DNA from: an uncultured Clostridia bacterium
GTDB taxonomy: Bacteria; Bacillota; Clostridia; Oscillospirales; Acutalibacteraceae
Length of the DNA stretch: 50,126 nucleotides
Assembly (NCBI GenBank): GCA_946531445.1
Contig: CAMNAP010000005.1
Location: 1-50,126, forward strand
Direction: 5' to 3'
Shown: positions 16,378-25,175 of the stretch, in pieces
Numbering within the stretch: position 1 is the first letter of the stretch
Layout: the number at the start of each line of letters is the position of its first letter
Position numbers and translations under genes: made by a program
The notes under the pieces: model-generated
Database searches by the model: none
What the model was told of the DNA's origin: nothing
Seen by the model: the letters and a program-made list of their open reading frames with translations, nothing else

Positions 16378-17343
16378 TTATGAATTCTCCCAGATTTCAA
16401 GCTCTCTGTCGTTTGGCTCAATATCGTCCATACCGAGCGAGTGCATAAGCTCCTTAGCTCCGTTGTAGCCCATCTTCTTCTGACGGTTGTTCATAGCCGC
16501 CGTCTCAACGATAACGGCAAGATTACGTCCCGGTGTAATCGGAACGGTAATTACGGGAATCTTAACGTCAAGAATACGAACGTACTCGTTATCAAGGCCG
16601 AGACGGTCGTAAGCCTTTGTTTTATCCCACGTTTCAAGCTGCATTACCATATCAATTTTATCGTAGAGCTTAACGGCGCCCATACCGAAAATACGTCTTG
16701 CGTTGATTACGCCGATACCTCTGAGCTCAATAAAGTGGCGAATATTACTCGGCGAGCTTCCCTGAAGCGTTCTGTCGTCAACCTTACGGATTTCAACGGC
16801 GTCGTCGGCAATAAGGCGGTGGCCTCGTTTGATAAGCTCAATTGCCGTTTCGCTCTTACCTGCGCCGCTGTCACCCACTATGAGAATACCTTCGCCGTAA
16901 ACCTCAACAAGAACGCCGTGCCTTGTAATTCTCGGTGCAAGCTCTCTGTTTAAATACCCGATAAGCGCCGCAAGAAACGGCGAGGTTTCCTCCTCCGTTT
17001 TCAGAAGCGGAACCTTGTACGCCTCGCATGCTGCTGTGAAATACTCAGGTATGTCAAGCCCTCTTGTAACAACGGCTGCCGCAGGCTTCAGCCCGAGCCA
17101 GTACGAAAGCGCCTTGCTTCTTTCAACATTGCTCATATTCTGAAGAAAGCCGAGCTCCGTCCAGCCGAGAATCTGAATACGCTTAGGGTCAAAGTAATCG
17201 GTATAACCCGTAAGCACAATGCCCGGGCGGTTAACCTCATTTGTCTCTATTTTAATTTCCTTTGCCGATTGCGGAATATAGACAACCTCAAGCGAGTGGT
17301 TTTCTATAATTGAATCAAGCGTTACAAAATAGTTTTCAGACAT
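16378..17343 (-). CDS. hprK: HPr kinase/phosphorylase
   Basis: Bifunctional sensor that phosphorylates or dephosphorylates Ser46 of HPr or Crh and sets carbon catabolite repression in Gram-positives. The 321 residues comprise an N-terminal domain (~1-128) and a C-terminal kinase domain with His142 (RHGVLVEVYG), the Walker A motif GDSGAGKS at 157-164 and the HprK signature around 208-220 (RGIGVINARRIFG). It is the first gene of the block, transcribed away from the GT4 gene. HPr itself is not in the window. Confidence 0.97.
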   Translation of the reverse strand: MSENYFVTLDSIIENHSLEVVYIPQSAKEIKIETNEVNRPGIVLTGYTDYFDPKRIQILGWTELGFLQNMSNVERSKALSYWLGLKPAAAVVTRGLDIPEYFTAACEAYKVPLLKTEEETSPFLAALIGYLNRELAPRITRHGVLVEVYGEGILIVGDSGAGKSETAIELIKRGHRLIADDAVEIRKVDDRTLQGSSPSNIRHFIELRGIGVINARRIFGMGAVKLYDKIDMVMQLETWDKTKAYDRLGLDNEYVRILDVKIPVITVPITPGRNLAVIVETAAMNNRQKKMGYNGAKELMHSLGMDDIEPNDRELEIWENS

Positions 17344-17381
17344 AGATTTTCTCCCACTTGAAAAAATATTTGTTCAGAATA

Positions 17382-17410
17382 ATTATATAATATTATTCTT
17401 TCATTTACAA
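17382..17410 (-). promoter_or_regulatory. Candidate promoter of hprK operon
   Basis: TATAAT at 17382-17387 is exact. TTGTAA at 17405-17410 matches the -35 consensus at four of six positions, with a 17-bp spacer. The inferred leader is ~32 nt, with GGGAG before the hprK ATG. The region is very AT-rich, so chance matches are possible. Confidence 0.5.
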
Positions 17411-17433
17411 GAAATATTTATATTTTATTTATT

Positions 17434-17461
17434 TTACTTTTAATATAATCTATGGTATAAT
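17434..17461 (+). promoter_or_regulatory. Candidate promoter of GT4 glycosyltransferase
   Basis: An exact TATAAT at 17456-17461, with TTTACT at 17434-17439 (four of six) 16 bp upstream. GAGG at 17479-17482 is the ribosome binding site. The intergenic DNA shared with hprK is strongly AT-rich. Confidence 0.5.
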
Positions 17462-17490
17462 TAGTTTACTTTAAATATGAGGTTTGAATT

Positions 17491-18687
17491 ATGGATAAAA
17501 AGTTAAAGGTTGCGCTCGGAAACGATTCGTTTCTTCCAACAATTGACGGCGTTAATACCGTAATAAAATTCTATGCCGAAATTATTAATAAAGAGCTTGG
17601 AGAGGCTGTTGTTGTAACGCCTGAAAACCCGAATAAAAAGGACTATATGTATCCCTTTGATGTTTACAGATATAAAAGTCTTTTCACCTTCGGAGAGGGA
17701 TATCCTGTAGGCTGGCCTTTTAAAAAGCAGTTTACAGACGATATTATCAATATGAATTTTGATATCCTTCACTCTCACTGCCCCGTTGCTACAAGCTATT
17801 TTTTCAGACGCGTTAACAGAGTAAAAAGAATACCTACAATTATTACATACCACACAAAGTTTGAATACGACATTGACGCAAGAGTAAAATCGCTTGCCGT
17901 AAGACAGAAGGCATACACAATGATTGGCAAGGACATCAAATGTGCCGACGAGGTATGGGTAACAAGTAAGGGTACAGCCGATTCGCTCAAAATTATGGGC
18001 TATGACGGCGATTTCGTTGTTATGCCCAACGGCTGCGATTTACCTAAAATCCTCACGCTTTCAAACGATGAGCAGAAAAGCATTATCTGCCGCAAGCATA
18101 ACATACCTAATAACATTCCGATATTTATTTTTGTAGGCCGCCTTATGTGGTACAAAAATATACGCCTTATTCTTGACGCTATGAAGCTTCTTAAAGACAG
18201 AGGCCGCGATTTCAGAATGCTCCTTCTCGGTATCGGTCCCGACGAAAAGGCAATAAGAAAATACACTGAAAAAATCAACCTTACAGACAAGGTAATACTT
18301 GCAGGAATGATTGACAACAGACAGGAACTCCAGCTTTATTACAGCGCTGCCGATTTGCTTATTTTCCCGTCACTGTTTGACACTAACGGTCTTGTTGTCC
18401 GCGAGGCGGCGGCTTCGGCAACACCCTCCGTTCTTGTTCAGGATTCCTGCGCGGCAGAGGGAATAGTAGACGGTGAAACGGGCTTTATATGTTTTGAATC
18501 GCCCTACAGCTACGCCGAAAAAATTGATATGATAATAGATAACCGCGACCTTATCGGCAGAGTCGGTCAGAAAGCGCAGAACGATATTTATATCTCGTGG
18601 GATGAAAGCGTTAAAAACGCATATGAACGGTACCAAATTGTAATAGACAAATTCAATTCAACACCGCACGGCGAATATAAATGGTAA
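17491..18687 (+). CDS. GT4 family glycosyltransferase
   Basis: Retaining GT-B glycosyltransferase that transfers a sugar from a nucleotide donor to an unidentified acceptor. The 398 residues have an N-terminal acceptor domain (GNDSFLPTIDGVNTVI, HSHCPVATSYFF) and a C-terminal donor domain (FVGRLMWYKNIRLI at ~211-224, then REAAASATPSVLVQ near 305). The overall pattern resembles the diacylglycerol glucosyltransferase / PimB-like branch, so a glycolipid or teichoic-acid anchor is possible. That is inference. It is transcribed alone, divergent from hprK and convergent with the acylation cluster. Confidence 0.85.
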   Translation: MDKKLKVALGNDSFLPTIDGVNTVIKFYAEIINKELGEAVVVTPENPNKKDYMYPFDVYRYKSLFTFGEGYPVGWPFKKQFTDDIINMNFDILHSHCPVATSYFFRRVNRVKRIPTIITYHTKFEYDIDARVKSLAVRQKAYTMIGKDIKCADEVWVTSKGTADSLKIMGYDGDFVVMPNGCDLPKILTLSNDEQKSIICRKHNIPNNIPIFIFVGRLMWYKNIRLILDAMKLLKDRGRDFRMLLLGIGPDEKAIRKYTEKINLTDKVILAGMIDNRQELQLYYSAADLLIFPSLFDTNGLVVREAAASATPSVLVQDSCAAEGIVDGETGFICFESPYSYAEKIDMIIDNRDLIGRVGQKAQNDIYISWDESVKNAYERYQIVIDKFNSTPHGEYKW

Positions 18688-18691
18688 ACAC

Positions 18692-18727
18692 AAAACGGTA
18701 ACTGAAATCAGTTTCAGTTACCGTTTT
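18692..18727. terminator. Bidirectional 16-bp terminator
   Basis: A perfect 16-bp inverted repeat (AAAACGGTAACTGAAA and its complement) with a four-base TCAG loop lies exactly between the convergent GT4 and thioesterase genes. It begins 4 bp after one stop codon and ends 1 bp before the other. A-tracts and T-tracts flank the GC core on both strands, so it can terminate both ways. Confidence 0.85.
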
Positions 18728-18728
18728 A

Positions 18729-19421
18729 CTATATTCTTCCATTTATTATGTTTGCAATTTTTTCCTGCTCTTTGTTGATAAAGAAATGGTTATCGCCGAT
18801 TTCAATAAATTCAATTTCCTTAGTGAATCTGTTCTGCCACAGCGCTGCGGATTCCTTTTTTACATCGCGCGGCGAATACATCATAGTGGTTTTAACGTCA
18901 GCCTTTTTCTCGGTTGTAAGCCTGTACTGCGCGATTAAATCGTAATCCTTTTTTATCGGGTTGAAAATCAGCTTTCTGAAAAAGCGGTTTTCCATTCGCG
19001 CCTCGTCCTCTGCCTTAAAGCCGCCGAAGTCAACTATTTTTCTGAAAAACGCCATATCGTCAAGAGCGGCGTATTCCATACTCTCCCAGTGTTCGCCCGG
19101 TGCTTCGTGAGAGGCAATGAAAAAGTGACAGGGCTGTCCTTTTAGAAGTCCTCTTACAATACATTCAAACGAAACGACGCTTCCCATACTGTAGCCGAAA
19201 ACCGCGAACTTCTCATTGCCGTCAAGGCTCTCATTTATAAGTCTTGCCGTATCCTCAGCCATCTCGTCAAAGGTTTTGTAAAACGGCTCTTTAGCGCGCT
19301 TTCCGTGGCCCGAATACTCAATTTGTATAAGCTCAATGTCCTCTTTTAAATACTCCGCAAGACCGCTGAAAACCTCAGCCGTGCCGCCTGCATACGGAAC
19401 GCAAAAAAGCTTTACACTCAT
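18729..19421 (-). CDS. Type II thioesterase (GrsT-like)
   Basis: Alpha/beta hydrolase of the thioesterase II family, which hydrolyses wrong or stalled acyl groups from the phosphopantetheine arm of carrier proteins. The 230 residues have the N-terminal FCVPYAGGTAEVF, the nucleophile elbow GYSMGS with Ser78, an aspartate region YSPRD and catalytic His212 (GDNHFFI). It overlaps the acyltransferase gene by 4 bp (ATGA) and is the last gene of the acylation cluster. The only carrier protein in the neighbourhood is the one at 25176-25403, which I take as the likely partner. No NRPS or PKS is present in the window. Confidence 0.85.
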   Translation of the reverse strand: MSVKLFCVPYAGGTAEVFSGLAEYLKEDIELIQIEYSGHGKRAKEPFYKTFDEMAEDTARLINESLDGNEKFAVFGYSMGSVVSFECIVRGLLKGQPCHFFIASHEAPGEHWESMEYAALDDMAFFRKIVDFGGFKAEDEARMENRFFRKLIFNPIKKDYDLIAQYRLTTEKKADVKTTMMYSPRDVKKESAALWQNRFTKEIEFIEIGDNHFFINKEQEKIANIINGRI

Positions 19422-20428
19422 TCTTTTTCCTCCGTTTTTAAGAGAGTCGGGTTAATGAGCTTTGAAACGGCTATATGAACGGGCTTGAGCGCCGTTACAA
19501 AGAGTATCGCAATTGCGAGAACAATTGAAAGATACATATAGTGCTCAGGCGAAATTCTCTTAAACAGCGCCGTCATATTTACGCCGTCGCGAAGAATGTA
19601 GATAAGCGCAAAATGAAGCGCGTAAACCGACAGCGTTCTTGAGCCGAGAGTCGTTATAAAGGACCTGACGTTCGGTATAATAATTATTACCGCAAACGAC
19701 ATTAAAAACATAACTGCATACGCCGCAAGCCTCAGGAATACTCCCCGGCTTCTGAGCTCGTCAAGGCTGTTGTACGACGACTTACCCTTGAGCAGCGGCA
19801 AGAACTGATAAACAGCGTCGTTCTTAAGAATGATAACTATTGCAACTACAACAATTACAACCCCTGCAAGCGCCTTATTAACGGGCTTTTTGCCAAATTC
19901 AAGGAGCTTATCTCTGTCAATGCAGAAGCCCGCAAAGAAGAACGGGTAAAATACAAATATTCTTGAAAGCGTAAGGTATGTTCCCACGTGACTGTCATAA
20001 CCTATTGCGAGCGCCATCGCAAGTGACAGAAGCATAATATAAATCGGGCTGAAGCGCTGTAAATACATAGTTACAAGCGCAAAAACGAAGATTGCAAACG
20101 CATACCACGAAACGTCGTCCACGTCAAAGAAATTGAGCTTGTGCTTTGAGAGCACAAACCATTTAACCGCAAACTGAGACAGCTTTATAAATACGCCCAT
20201 TGTGAGATACGTAAACAGCTTTTCGTACCGCTTATTTTTTATTGTGTTTTTCATCATCATACCCGAAATTATAATAAACGCAGGCATATGAAAGGTGTAA
20301 ATAAAAAGATACAGACTTTTTATACCGACTGACTTTGTAACATACGCGGCAATCATATGCCCGATAACAACAAAGCCTATCAGCACAAATTTTACGTTAT
20401 CCCATTTTGCAACGCGCTCTTTACCCAT
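19418..20428 (-). CDS. Acyltransferase family 3 membrane protein
   Basis: Integral membrane O-acyltransferase (OafA/WecH-like) that moves acyl groups, commonly acetyl, onto extracellular sugars. Start at 20428 (336 residues), with AGGGAG upstream. An ATG at 20530 would overlap the SGNH gene. About ten hydrophobic segments are visible. The family's N-terminal pattern is present as KWDNVKFVLIGFVVIGHM, with the catalytic-type His in the GHM segment, and FHMPAFIIISG follows. It lies 13 bp after the SGNH gene and overlaps the thioesterase. The polymer substrate is unknown. Confidence 0.88.
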   Translation of the reverse strand: MGKERVAKWDNVKFVLIGFVVIGHMIAAYVTKSVGIKSLYLFIYTFHMPAFIIISGMMMKNTIKNKRYEKLFTYLTMGVFIKLSQFAVKWFVLSKHKLNFFDVDDVSWYAFAIFVFALVTMYLQRFSPIYIMLLSLAMALAIGYDSHVGTYLTLSRIFVFYPFFFAGFCIDRDKLLEFGKKPVNKALAGVVIVVVAIVIILKNDAVYQFLPLLKGKSSYNSLDELRSRGVFLRLAAYAVMFLMSFAVIIIIPNVRSFITTLGSRTLSVYALHFALIYILRDGVNMTALFKRISPEHYMYLSIVLAIAILFVTALKPVHIAVSKLINPTLLKTEEKE

Positions 20429-20441
20429 TTTGTCTCCCTGT

Positions 20442-21956
20442 TTACGTTGTATGCTCAATAGCAATCTTAAGAGCACCCTCGCTCTCATAGATTGTCGCCA
20501 TTGAAATCGGCTCGGCGGTGTCCTTGTCAAACGCCGTAATTCTGAGTCCGTTTTCCGAATACTTAATAGCCTTTTCCTTGTCGTGCTTAGTTTCGGTATT
20601 ACTCATATCGCTGATAAATTTATACTTTTCAGCAGGAATAATTCTGATTGAATCCTCAATCCTTTCCTTTGTTGAAATATTTCTTATTATCTTGCCGTCC
20701 TTTACAGCGGTGAAATAATTCATCTTCTGCTGCTCGGCTATTTTAATATCAAAGCCGTTCTTTTCAAGCAGAGCCTGAAGCTTGTCGTTCCAGAGCTGAG
20801 AAATATCGCCGCTTGACTGAAGAACAACTGTGTAATCAAGCTTTGACAGCTCCTCAAGGTATTCCTCGGGAGTGAGCGTTGTGTTAAGGTAACACTCCTT
20901 CATTCTCTTGTGGTAGATTTCAAGCTCCTTTTTCGGAATTACATTTCTCTTTCTCGCGTCGTCATATTTTCCCGTTTTAAGAAGATATTCGCAGATATAG
21001 TCGGCAAGCTTGACTCCGCCCCTCGCGTTAAGGTGGTCGCCGTCGCGCATATCGCGCCAGTAGTCAAGTCCTATTTCCTTATACGTCTTTTCCGAGGTGC
21101 ACTCAATAAAATCTATTCCCTCTTTATCGGCGAGCTTCTGTGTGTATTCGCTTGCCGTTTTTGACCACGAATTCTTGGGCGTTTTAATGAGCACAATCTG
21201 AAGTCCTCTCGCCTTACATTCGGCAATTATCTTTTCAAGATATTCCGCCTGAACGGGCTTGAATGAATCCGATTCATCCTCAATATCGTTATCAATAACA
21301 AACGTTTCAAAGGGATAGAGTTTTCTGTTGAAAAACGCATTAGGCGTATAGCCCATCACGTTATTTGTGTCAAACCTTTTGTCCGTAAAATCAACTTCGT
21401 CAAGCTCGTTCCATCGCGTGTGGTACTGATTGAGCGTAAAGAAATAGTTAATAAGAACGTCCTTAAACGTGTTTTCCTCATTTTCGGGAGTTTTGATTTT
21501 ATTGTAGTAATCCTTAATAGCGTTGTACTTATTCTTGCCCCATTTCATATTCTGGAGGTTTTTGAGATAGTCGGCGTCCTCGTCTGCGTCCTTGTTGAAA
21601 AGGAGGCTGACGTCAACCATAACCGTCTTAATATTCTTCTGGGTTTTAAGCGCCTCAAGAAGCCAGTAATAATTCATAAGCAGGCTGTTGTGCGAGCCGC
21701 CTATTCCGTACGCAGCAATACCGTACTTCTCATAAAAGCGAACCGTATCCACACTCCAGGCAATCTGGCTTGAGCCGAGAAGCAGTACATCGATTGAATT
21801 ATCCTCAAGCTCGTAAAAATGCTCAGCTATAGCCGTCTCGCTGTTTTTATCATACCACTTGGCAGAGAAAATACCCATAAGCGAGCTGATAATCAGCACA
21901 AACACAAGAATAAAGGCAGTAGCTTTTATTAAGTTTTTTACTTTCTTTTTCTGCAT
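20442..21956 (-). CDS. DltD-like membrane-anchored SGNH protein, copy 2
   Basis: Predicted extracytoplasmic SGNH/GDSL-fold protein, similar in layout to DltD and AlgJ/AlgX-type acyl transferases acting next to MBOAT proteins. The 504 residues have an N-terminal transmembrane anchor at ~10-30, the catalytic Ser block GSSQ at 61-64, an Asn-containing GGSHNS loop at ~84-89, and the Asp/His block DGDHLNARG with Asp303 and His306. An alpha/beta C-terminal domain (~330-504, containing VVLQSSGDIS) is unassigned. It is a tandem paralogue of the gene 2 bp upstream. Confidence 0.82.
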   Translation of the reverse strand: MQKKKVKNLIKATAFILVFVLIISSLMGIFSAKWYDKNSETAIAEHFYELEDNSIDVLLLGSSQIAWSVDTVRFYEKYGIAAYGIGGSHNSLLMNYYWLLEALKTQKNIKTVMVDVSLLFNKDADEDADYLKNLQNMKWGKNKYNAIKDYYNKIKTPENEENTFKDVLINYFFTLNQYHTRWNELDEVDFTDKRFDTNNVMGYTPNAFFNRKLYPFETFVIDNDIEDESDSFKPVQAEYLEKIIAECKARGLQIVLIKTPKNSWSKTASEYTQKLADKEGIDFIECTSEKTYKEIGLDYWRDMRDGDHLNARGGVKLADYICEYLLKTGKYDDARKRNVIPKKELEIYHKRMKECYLNTTLTPEEYLEELSKLDYTVVLQSSGDISQLWNDKLQALLEKNGFDIKIAEQQKMNYFTAVKDGKIIRNISTKERIEDSIRIIPAEKYKFISDMSNTETKHDKEKAIKYSENGLRITAFDKDTAEPISMATIYESEGALKIAIEHTT

Positions 21957-21958
21957 AT

Positions 21959-23476
21959 TTACTCCACAGTTTCAACAAAAAGCTCAAGCTTTCCGTCGCT
22001 TTCATAAAATGTAGCCCTTGTAGTCAGGAAGCCGTTTTCGCTGTCAAATACAGTAAAGCGGAGTCCTTCCTTTGAATATTCATATGCCTTTTCGTGAACG
22101 AGCGCCGTTTTTGTCTGGTCCTCTTCATATATAAGCTTAAGTTTAATTGACGGAATAACTCTGAATCTTGCGTCAATTACGTCCTTTGTTACCTCGCAGA
22201 CCTTCTCCTCGCCGTTTTTCACGCCTGCTGCGTAGTTAAAGCCCTTGAGTTCGGCAATTTTCAGCGAGAAGCCAAGCTCCTCAAGCTGCTTCTGAAGCTC
22301 GGGAGTCCAGTAATCAGATATATCCCCGCTTGACTGAATTGCAATTGAATACTTATCGTTCTTAAGCTCCTTGAGGAATTCCTCCGGCGTAAGCGCAGTT
22401 GAAAGATAACAGTGATTCTTTGCCTTCTCATACTTTTTGAGAAGCTTTTTACTTATTCCGTTTTTCTTTCTGTAGTCAGTATATTCGCCGTGCTCAACGA
22501 GATATTTTCCGAGCAAGTCGCTGAATTTTACAGAGCCTCTTGCGTTGAGGTGGTCGCCGTCACGCATATCCTGCTCCCAGACAAAATTCATCTCTTTGAG
22601 CGCCTTGTCGGTTGTGTACTCAAGGAAAGGAACGTCTCTTTCCTTTGCGAGCTTTTCAACGTAGTTGTGAGCCGTCTTATTCCACGCTGACTTCGGCGTT
22701 TTAATTAAAATGCACTCAACTCCTCGCGATTTACACTCGTCAATGATTTTATGAAGATAACTTGTCTGTACCTCGTTAAAGAGCTTGTAATCGTCGTCCC
22801 TTTCATCGTTTTCAATACAGAAGCGCTCATACGGGAAGGTAGGTCTCCAGCGGTTACACGCCGCCGTATAGCCCTGAATGTTGTAAACGTCGTACTTTTC
22901 CATATTGAAATCTTTCTCGTCAAGCTCGTTCCATCTTGAATGGAAGCGGGTAAGCGGAAACATAAACGAGGTTTCCATCTTGAAGAGACTGTCGCTTTCT
23001 GTAAGCGGAGTCGGGATTTTATCGTGGTAATCCTTTATTGCATTAAATTTATTCATTGACCATTTCATATAGTCAAGATTTTTCCTGTAGTTAACGTCCT
23101 GCTCCGTATCCCTGTTAAAAACAAGGCTTGTGTCAACAACAACCGTTTTAATATTTTTCTGCGTTTTAAACACGTCAAGCAGCCAGTAGTAGTTTACAAG
23201 CAGCGTATTGTGCGAGCCGCCGAGGTCGTAAGAAAGGATGCCGTATTTCTTATAAAGCTCAACGGTGTCAACACACTGCGTAATCTGGCTTGAGCCGAGA
23301 AAAACAACCTCAAGCGAATCCTTTTTCTGTTCATAAAAATGGGTGCCGACAGAAGCCTCTGCGTTTGAATCGAGCCATTTCGGAACAAAAACCTTTGTAA
23401 GATAACTAAAGGAAAGAACAAATATTAAAACAAAGATTATTGCATTGAAAGCATTTCTCAGTTTTTTGTTTTTCAT
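21959..23476 (-). CDS. DltD-like membrane-anchored SGNH protein, copy 1
   Basis: Same architecture as the next gene: a transmembrane anchor at ~10-30, GSSQ at 61-64, the GGSHNT loop, and DGDHLNARG with Asp305 and His308. There is a matching C-terminal domain with IAIQSSGDIS. The 505-residue protein aligns with its neighbour along the whole length with clear but partial identity, so this is an old tandem duplication rather than a recent one. It lies 15 bp after the MBOAT gene. By analogy with DltB-DltD it would take an acyl group delivered through the MBOAT and place it on a cell-envelope polymer. Confidence 0.82.
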   Translation of the reverse strand: MKNKKLRNAFNAIIFVLIFVLSFSYLTKVFVPKWLDSNAEASVGTHFYEQKKDSLEVVFLGSSQITQCVDTVELYKKYGILSYDLGGSHNTLLVNYYWLLDVFKTQKNIKTVVVDTSLVFNRDTEQDVNYRKNLDYMKWSMNKFNAIKDYHDKIPTPLTESDSLFKMETSFMFPLTRFHSRWNELDEKDFNMEKYDVYNIQGYTAACNRWRPTFPYERFCIENDERDDDYKLFNEVQTSYLHKIIDECKSRGVECILIKTPKSAWNKTAHNYVEKLAKERDVPFLEYTTDKALKEMNFVWEQDMRDGDHLNARGSVKFSDLLGKYLVEHGEYTDYRKKNGISKKLLKKYEKAKNHCYLSTALTPEEFLKELKNDKYSIAIQSSGDISDYWTPELQKQLEELGFSLKIAELKGFNYAAGVKNGEEKVCEVTKDVIDARFRVIPSIKLKLIYEEDQTKTALVHEKAYEYSKEGLRFTVFDSENGFLTTRATFYESDGKLELFVETVE

Positions 23477-23491
23477 AGCCGTCTCCCTCTT

Positions 23492-25090
23492 TTAATATGC
23501 CATATATACGAAGGAGGAGGCTGCATAGCCGGGTCCGTATACGCCGAGAATAATTACCGAAATAATCAGCAGCATAAATACTGCAAAGCGGATAACAACA
23601 TTCTGGCGTGCAAGTATATCTCTGACGTCAACCTCGCCGCGCTTTTGAAGGAATGCAACAACCGCAAATACGAATATTGCAATTACTGCAACCGCGATAT
23701 CCTTTTGATTCATACCGTAATCAAGAATATGGTCGTTGAAAATTGACCACGGGTCGATGTCGGTTATAAGCTTTTTAACAATAACTGCGCTTGTAAGAAG
23801 CCTGCCCGGACGTGTAAGAAGACGTCCGCCTGCAAAAATAAGCGTAGTTCTTGCAACCTGGAAATAACGGAAGGTCAGGCTGTTGGTTCTGATGTGAAGC
23901 TTTTCGCTGAGCTTCTTGAAATCGTCCTCAAACGTGATGGACATAAATATCATAAACGAATAGTAAAGTCCCCACGCAACATAGGTTTTGCCCGTTCCGT
24001 GCCATACGCCTGTAAGCACCCAGGTGCAGAATACGGGTATAACGGTAATGAGCATTTTACTCACCCGCGGCGAGCATTTGCCTCTTGTTTTTTTGCTTAT
24101 GCTTTTAACAAGACGGGAGGTCGATACGGGGAAATAAACATAATCCCTGAACCAGCCGCCGAGCGACATATGCCATCTGCGCCAGAACTCAACAATTGTT
24201 CTTGACGAGAAAGGATGGTTAAAGTTGAGGTCAAGCTCAACGCCGAATATTGAAGAAACGCCGCGCGCAATATCCATACAGCCCGAGAAATCGGCGTATA
24301 TGTAAACTACGTCAAGCAGTATCGCGATTGCGAGAACATAAGCTCCGGCATATTTGTAATCGGCATACGCCTTCGTAATAAAAACGTCTATTCTGTCGGC
24401 AATAACAAGCTTTTTGAAATAGCCCCAAACCATAAGCTGAAGTCCGCGAACAATTCTGTCATAATCAAAGCGAAGCTCCTGCTTAAGCCTTACGCCGAGG
24501 CTTCCGTAGCGCTCAATCGGTCCCTGAAGAATATGCGGGAAATAGATAAGATAAAGAAGAAATCTGAAATAGTTCTTTTCAAAATCCACTCTCTTCCAGT
24601 ACACGTCGAGAAGATAGCTGAGAGACGAGAAGGTATAGTAGGAAATACCGAGCGGTACTATAATCATAGCCGCGCTGAAGCTTCCCTCTTTGCCTCCCAT
24701 AAAGCCGATTAAATCGTTAATCGGGTTAACAAAAAACTTTGTGTATTTTACAACGCAGAGAATTGCAATATTGAAAAGAAGAGCAAGCAGCATAAACCTT
24801 TTACACTTGCTCTTTGCCTTTTCCCTTAGCTCCTTCTTCTCTTTTCTTTTGAAATCGCCCTCTTCAATTTCTTTATCGCTTTGCGTATATATCTTTCCCA
24901 TTTTGTAGCCGCACAGATAAACCGACATGCTCGTTACAAAAATAAACGGAAGATATTTTACTCCTGCAATAGCATAAAAGGCAACGCTTATTACAAGAAG
25001 CGCAACCCATCTGTACTTAACGGGGAAAAGGTAAAAAAGGAATACCGCCCCTAAAAGGAAAAATATAAAGTAAACATCAATAAACGTCAT
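23492..25090 (-). CDS. MBOAT family O-acyltransferase (DltB/AlgI-like)
   Basis: Polytopic membrane protein that passes acyl groups from a cytoplasmic carrier across the membrane. Start at 25090 (532 residues), with GGAGGACAT 10 bp upstream. The MBOAT core shows WRRWHMSLGGWFRDYVYFP (His307) and the catalytic His364 in GVWHGTGKTYVAWG. About a dozen membrane segments are apparent. The protein ends in FVYMAY, resembling the tyrosine-containing tail FIYFQF of many MBOATs and of DltX, where the Tyr is proposed to carry the acyl intermediate. It lies downstream of the carrier protein. Confidence 0.9.
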   Translation of the reverse strand: MTFIDVYFIFFLLGAVFLFYLFPVKYRWVALLVISVAFYAIAGVKYLPFIFVTSMSVYLCGYKMGKIYTQSDKEIEEGDFKRKEKKELREKAKSKCKRFMLLALLFNIAILCVVKYTKFFVNPINDLIGFMGGKEGSFSAAMIIVPLGISYYTFSSLSYLLDVYWKRVDFEKNYFRFLLYLIYFPHILQGPIERYGSLGVRLKQELRFDYDRIVRGLQLMVWGYFKKLVIADRIDVFITKAYADYKYAGAYVLAIAILLDVVYIYADFSGCMDIARGVSSIFGVELDLNFNHPFSSRTIVEFWRRWHMSLGGWFRDYVYFPVSTSRLVKSISKKTRGKCSPRVSKMLITVIPVFCTWVLTGVWHGTGKTYVAWGLYYSFMIFMSITFEDDFKKLSEKLHIRTNSLTFRYFQVARTTLIFAGGRLLTRPGRLLTSAVIVKKLITDIDPWSIFNDHILDYGMNQKDIAVAVIAIFVFAVVAFLQKRGEVDVRDILARQNVVIRFAVFMLLIISVIILGVYGPGYAASSFVYMAY

Positions 25091-25124
25091 TATCTTATGT
25101 CCTCCAAGACAATGGATTTGTAAG

Positions 25125-25165
25125 GTAAAATAAACACAGTCAGGCACAGCGATACGCTATGCCTG
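25125..25165 (-). terminator. Terminator-like hairpin between ACP and MBOAT
   Basis: An 11-bp stem with one G-U pair (CAGGCATAGCG/CGCTGTGCCTG on the minus strand, 25141-25165) and a three-base loop is followed by ACTGTG and then TTTATTTT. The U-tract is displaced by six bases, so termination is probably partial. It lies in the 85-bp gap after the carrier-protein stop. It could raise ligase and carrier mRNA over that of the downstream membrane genes. Confidence 0.5.
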
Positions 25166-25175
25166 CTGATAAATA

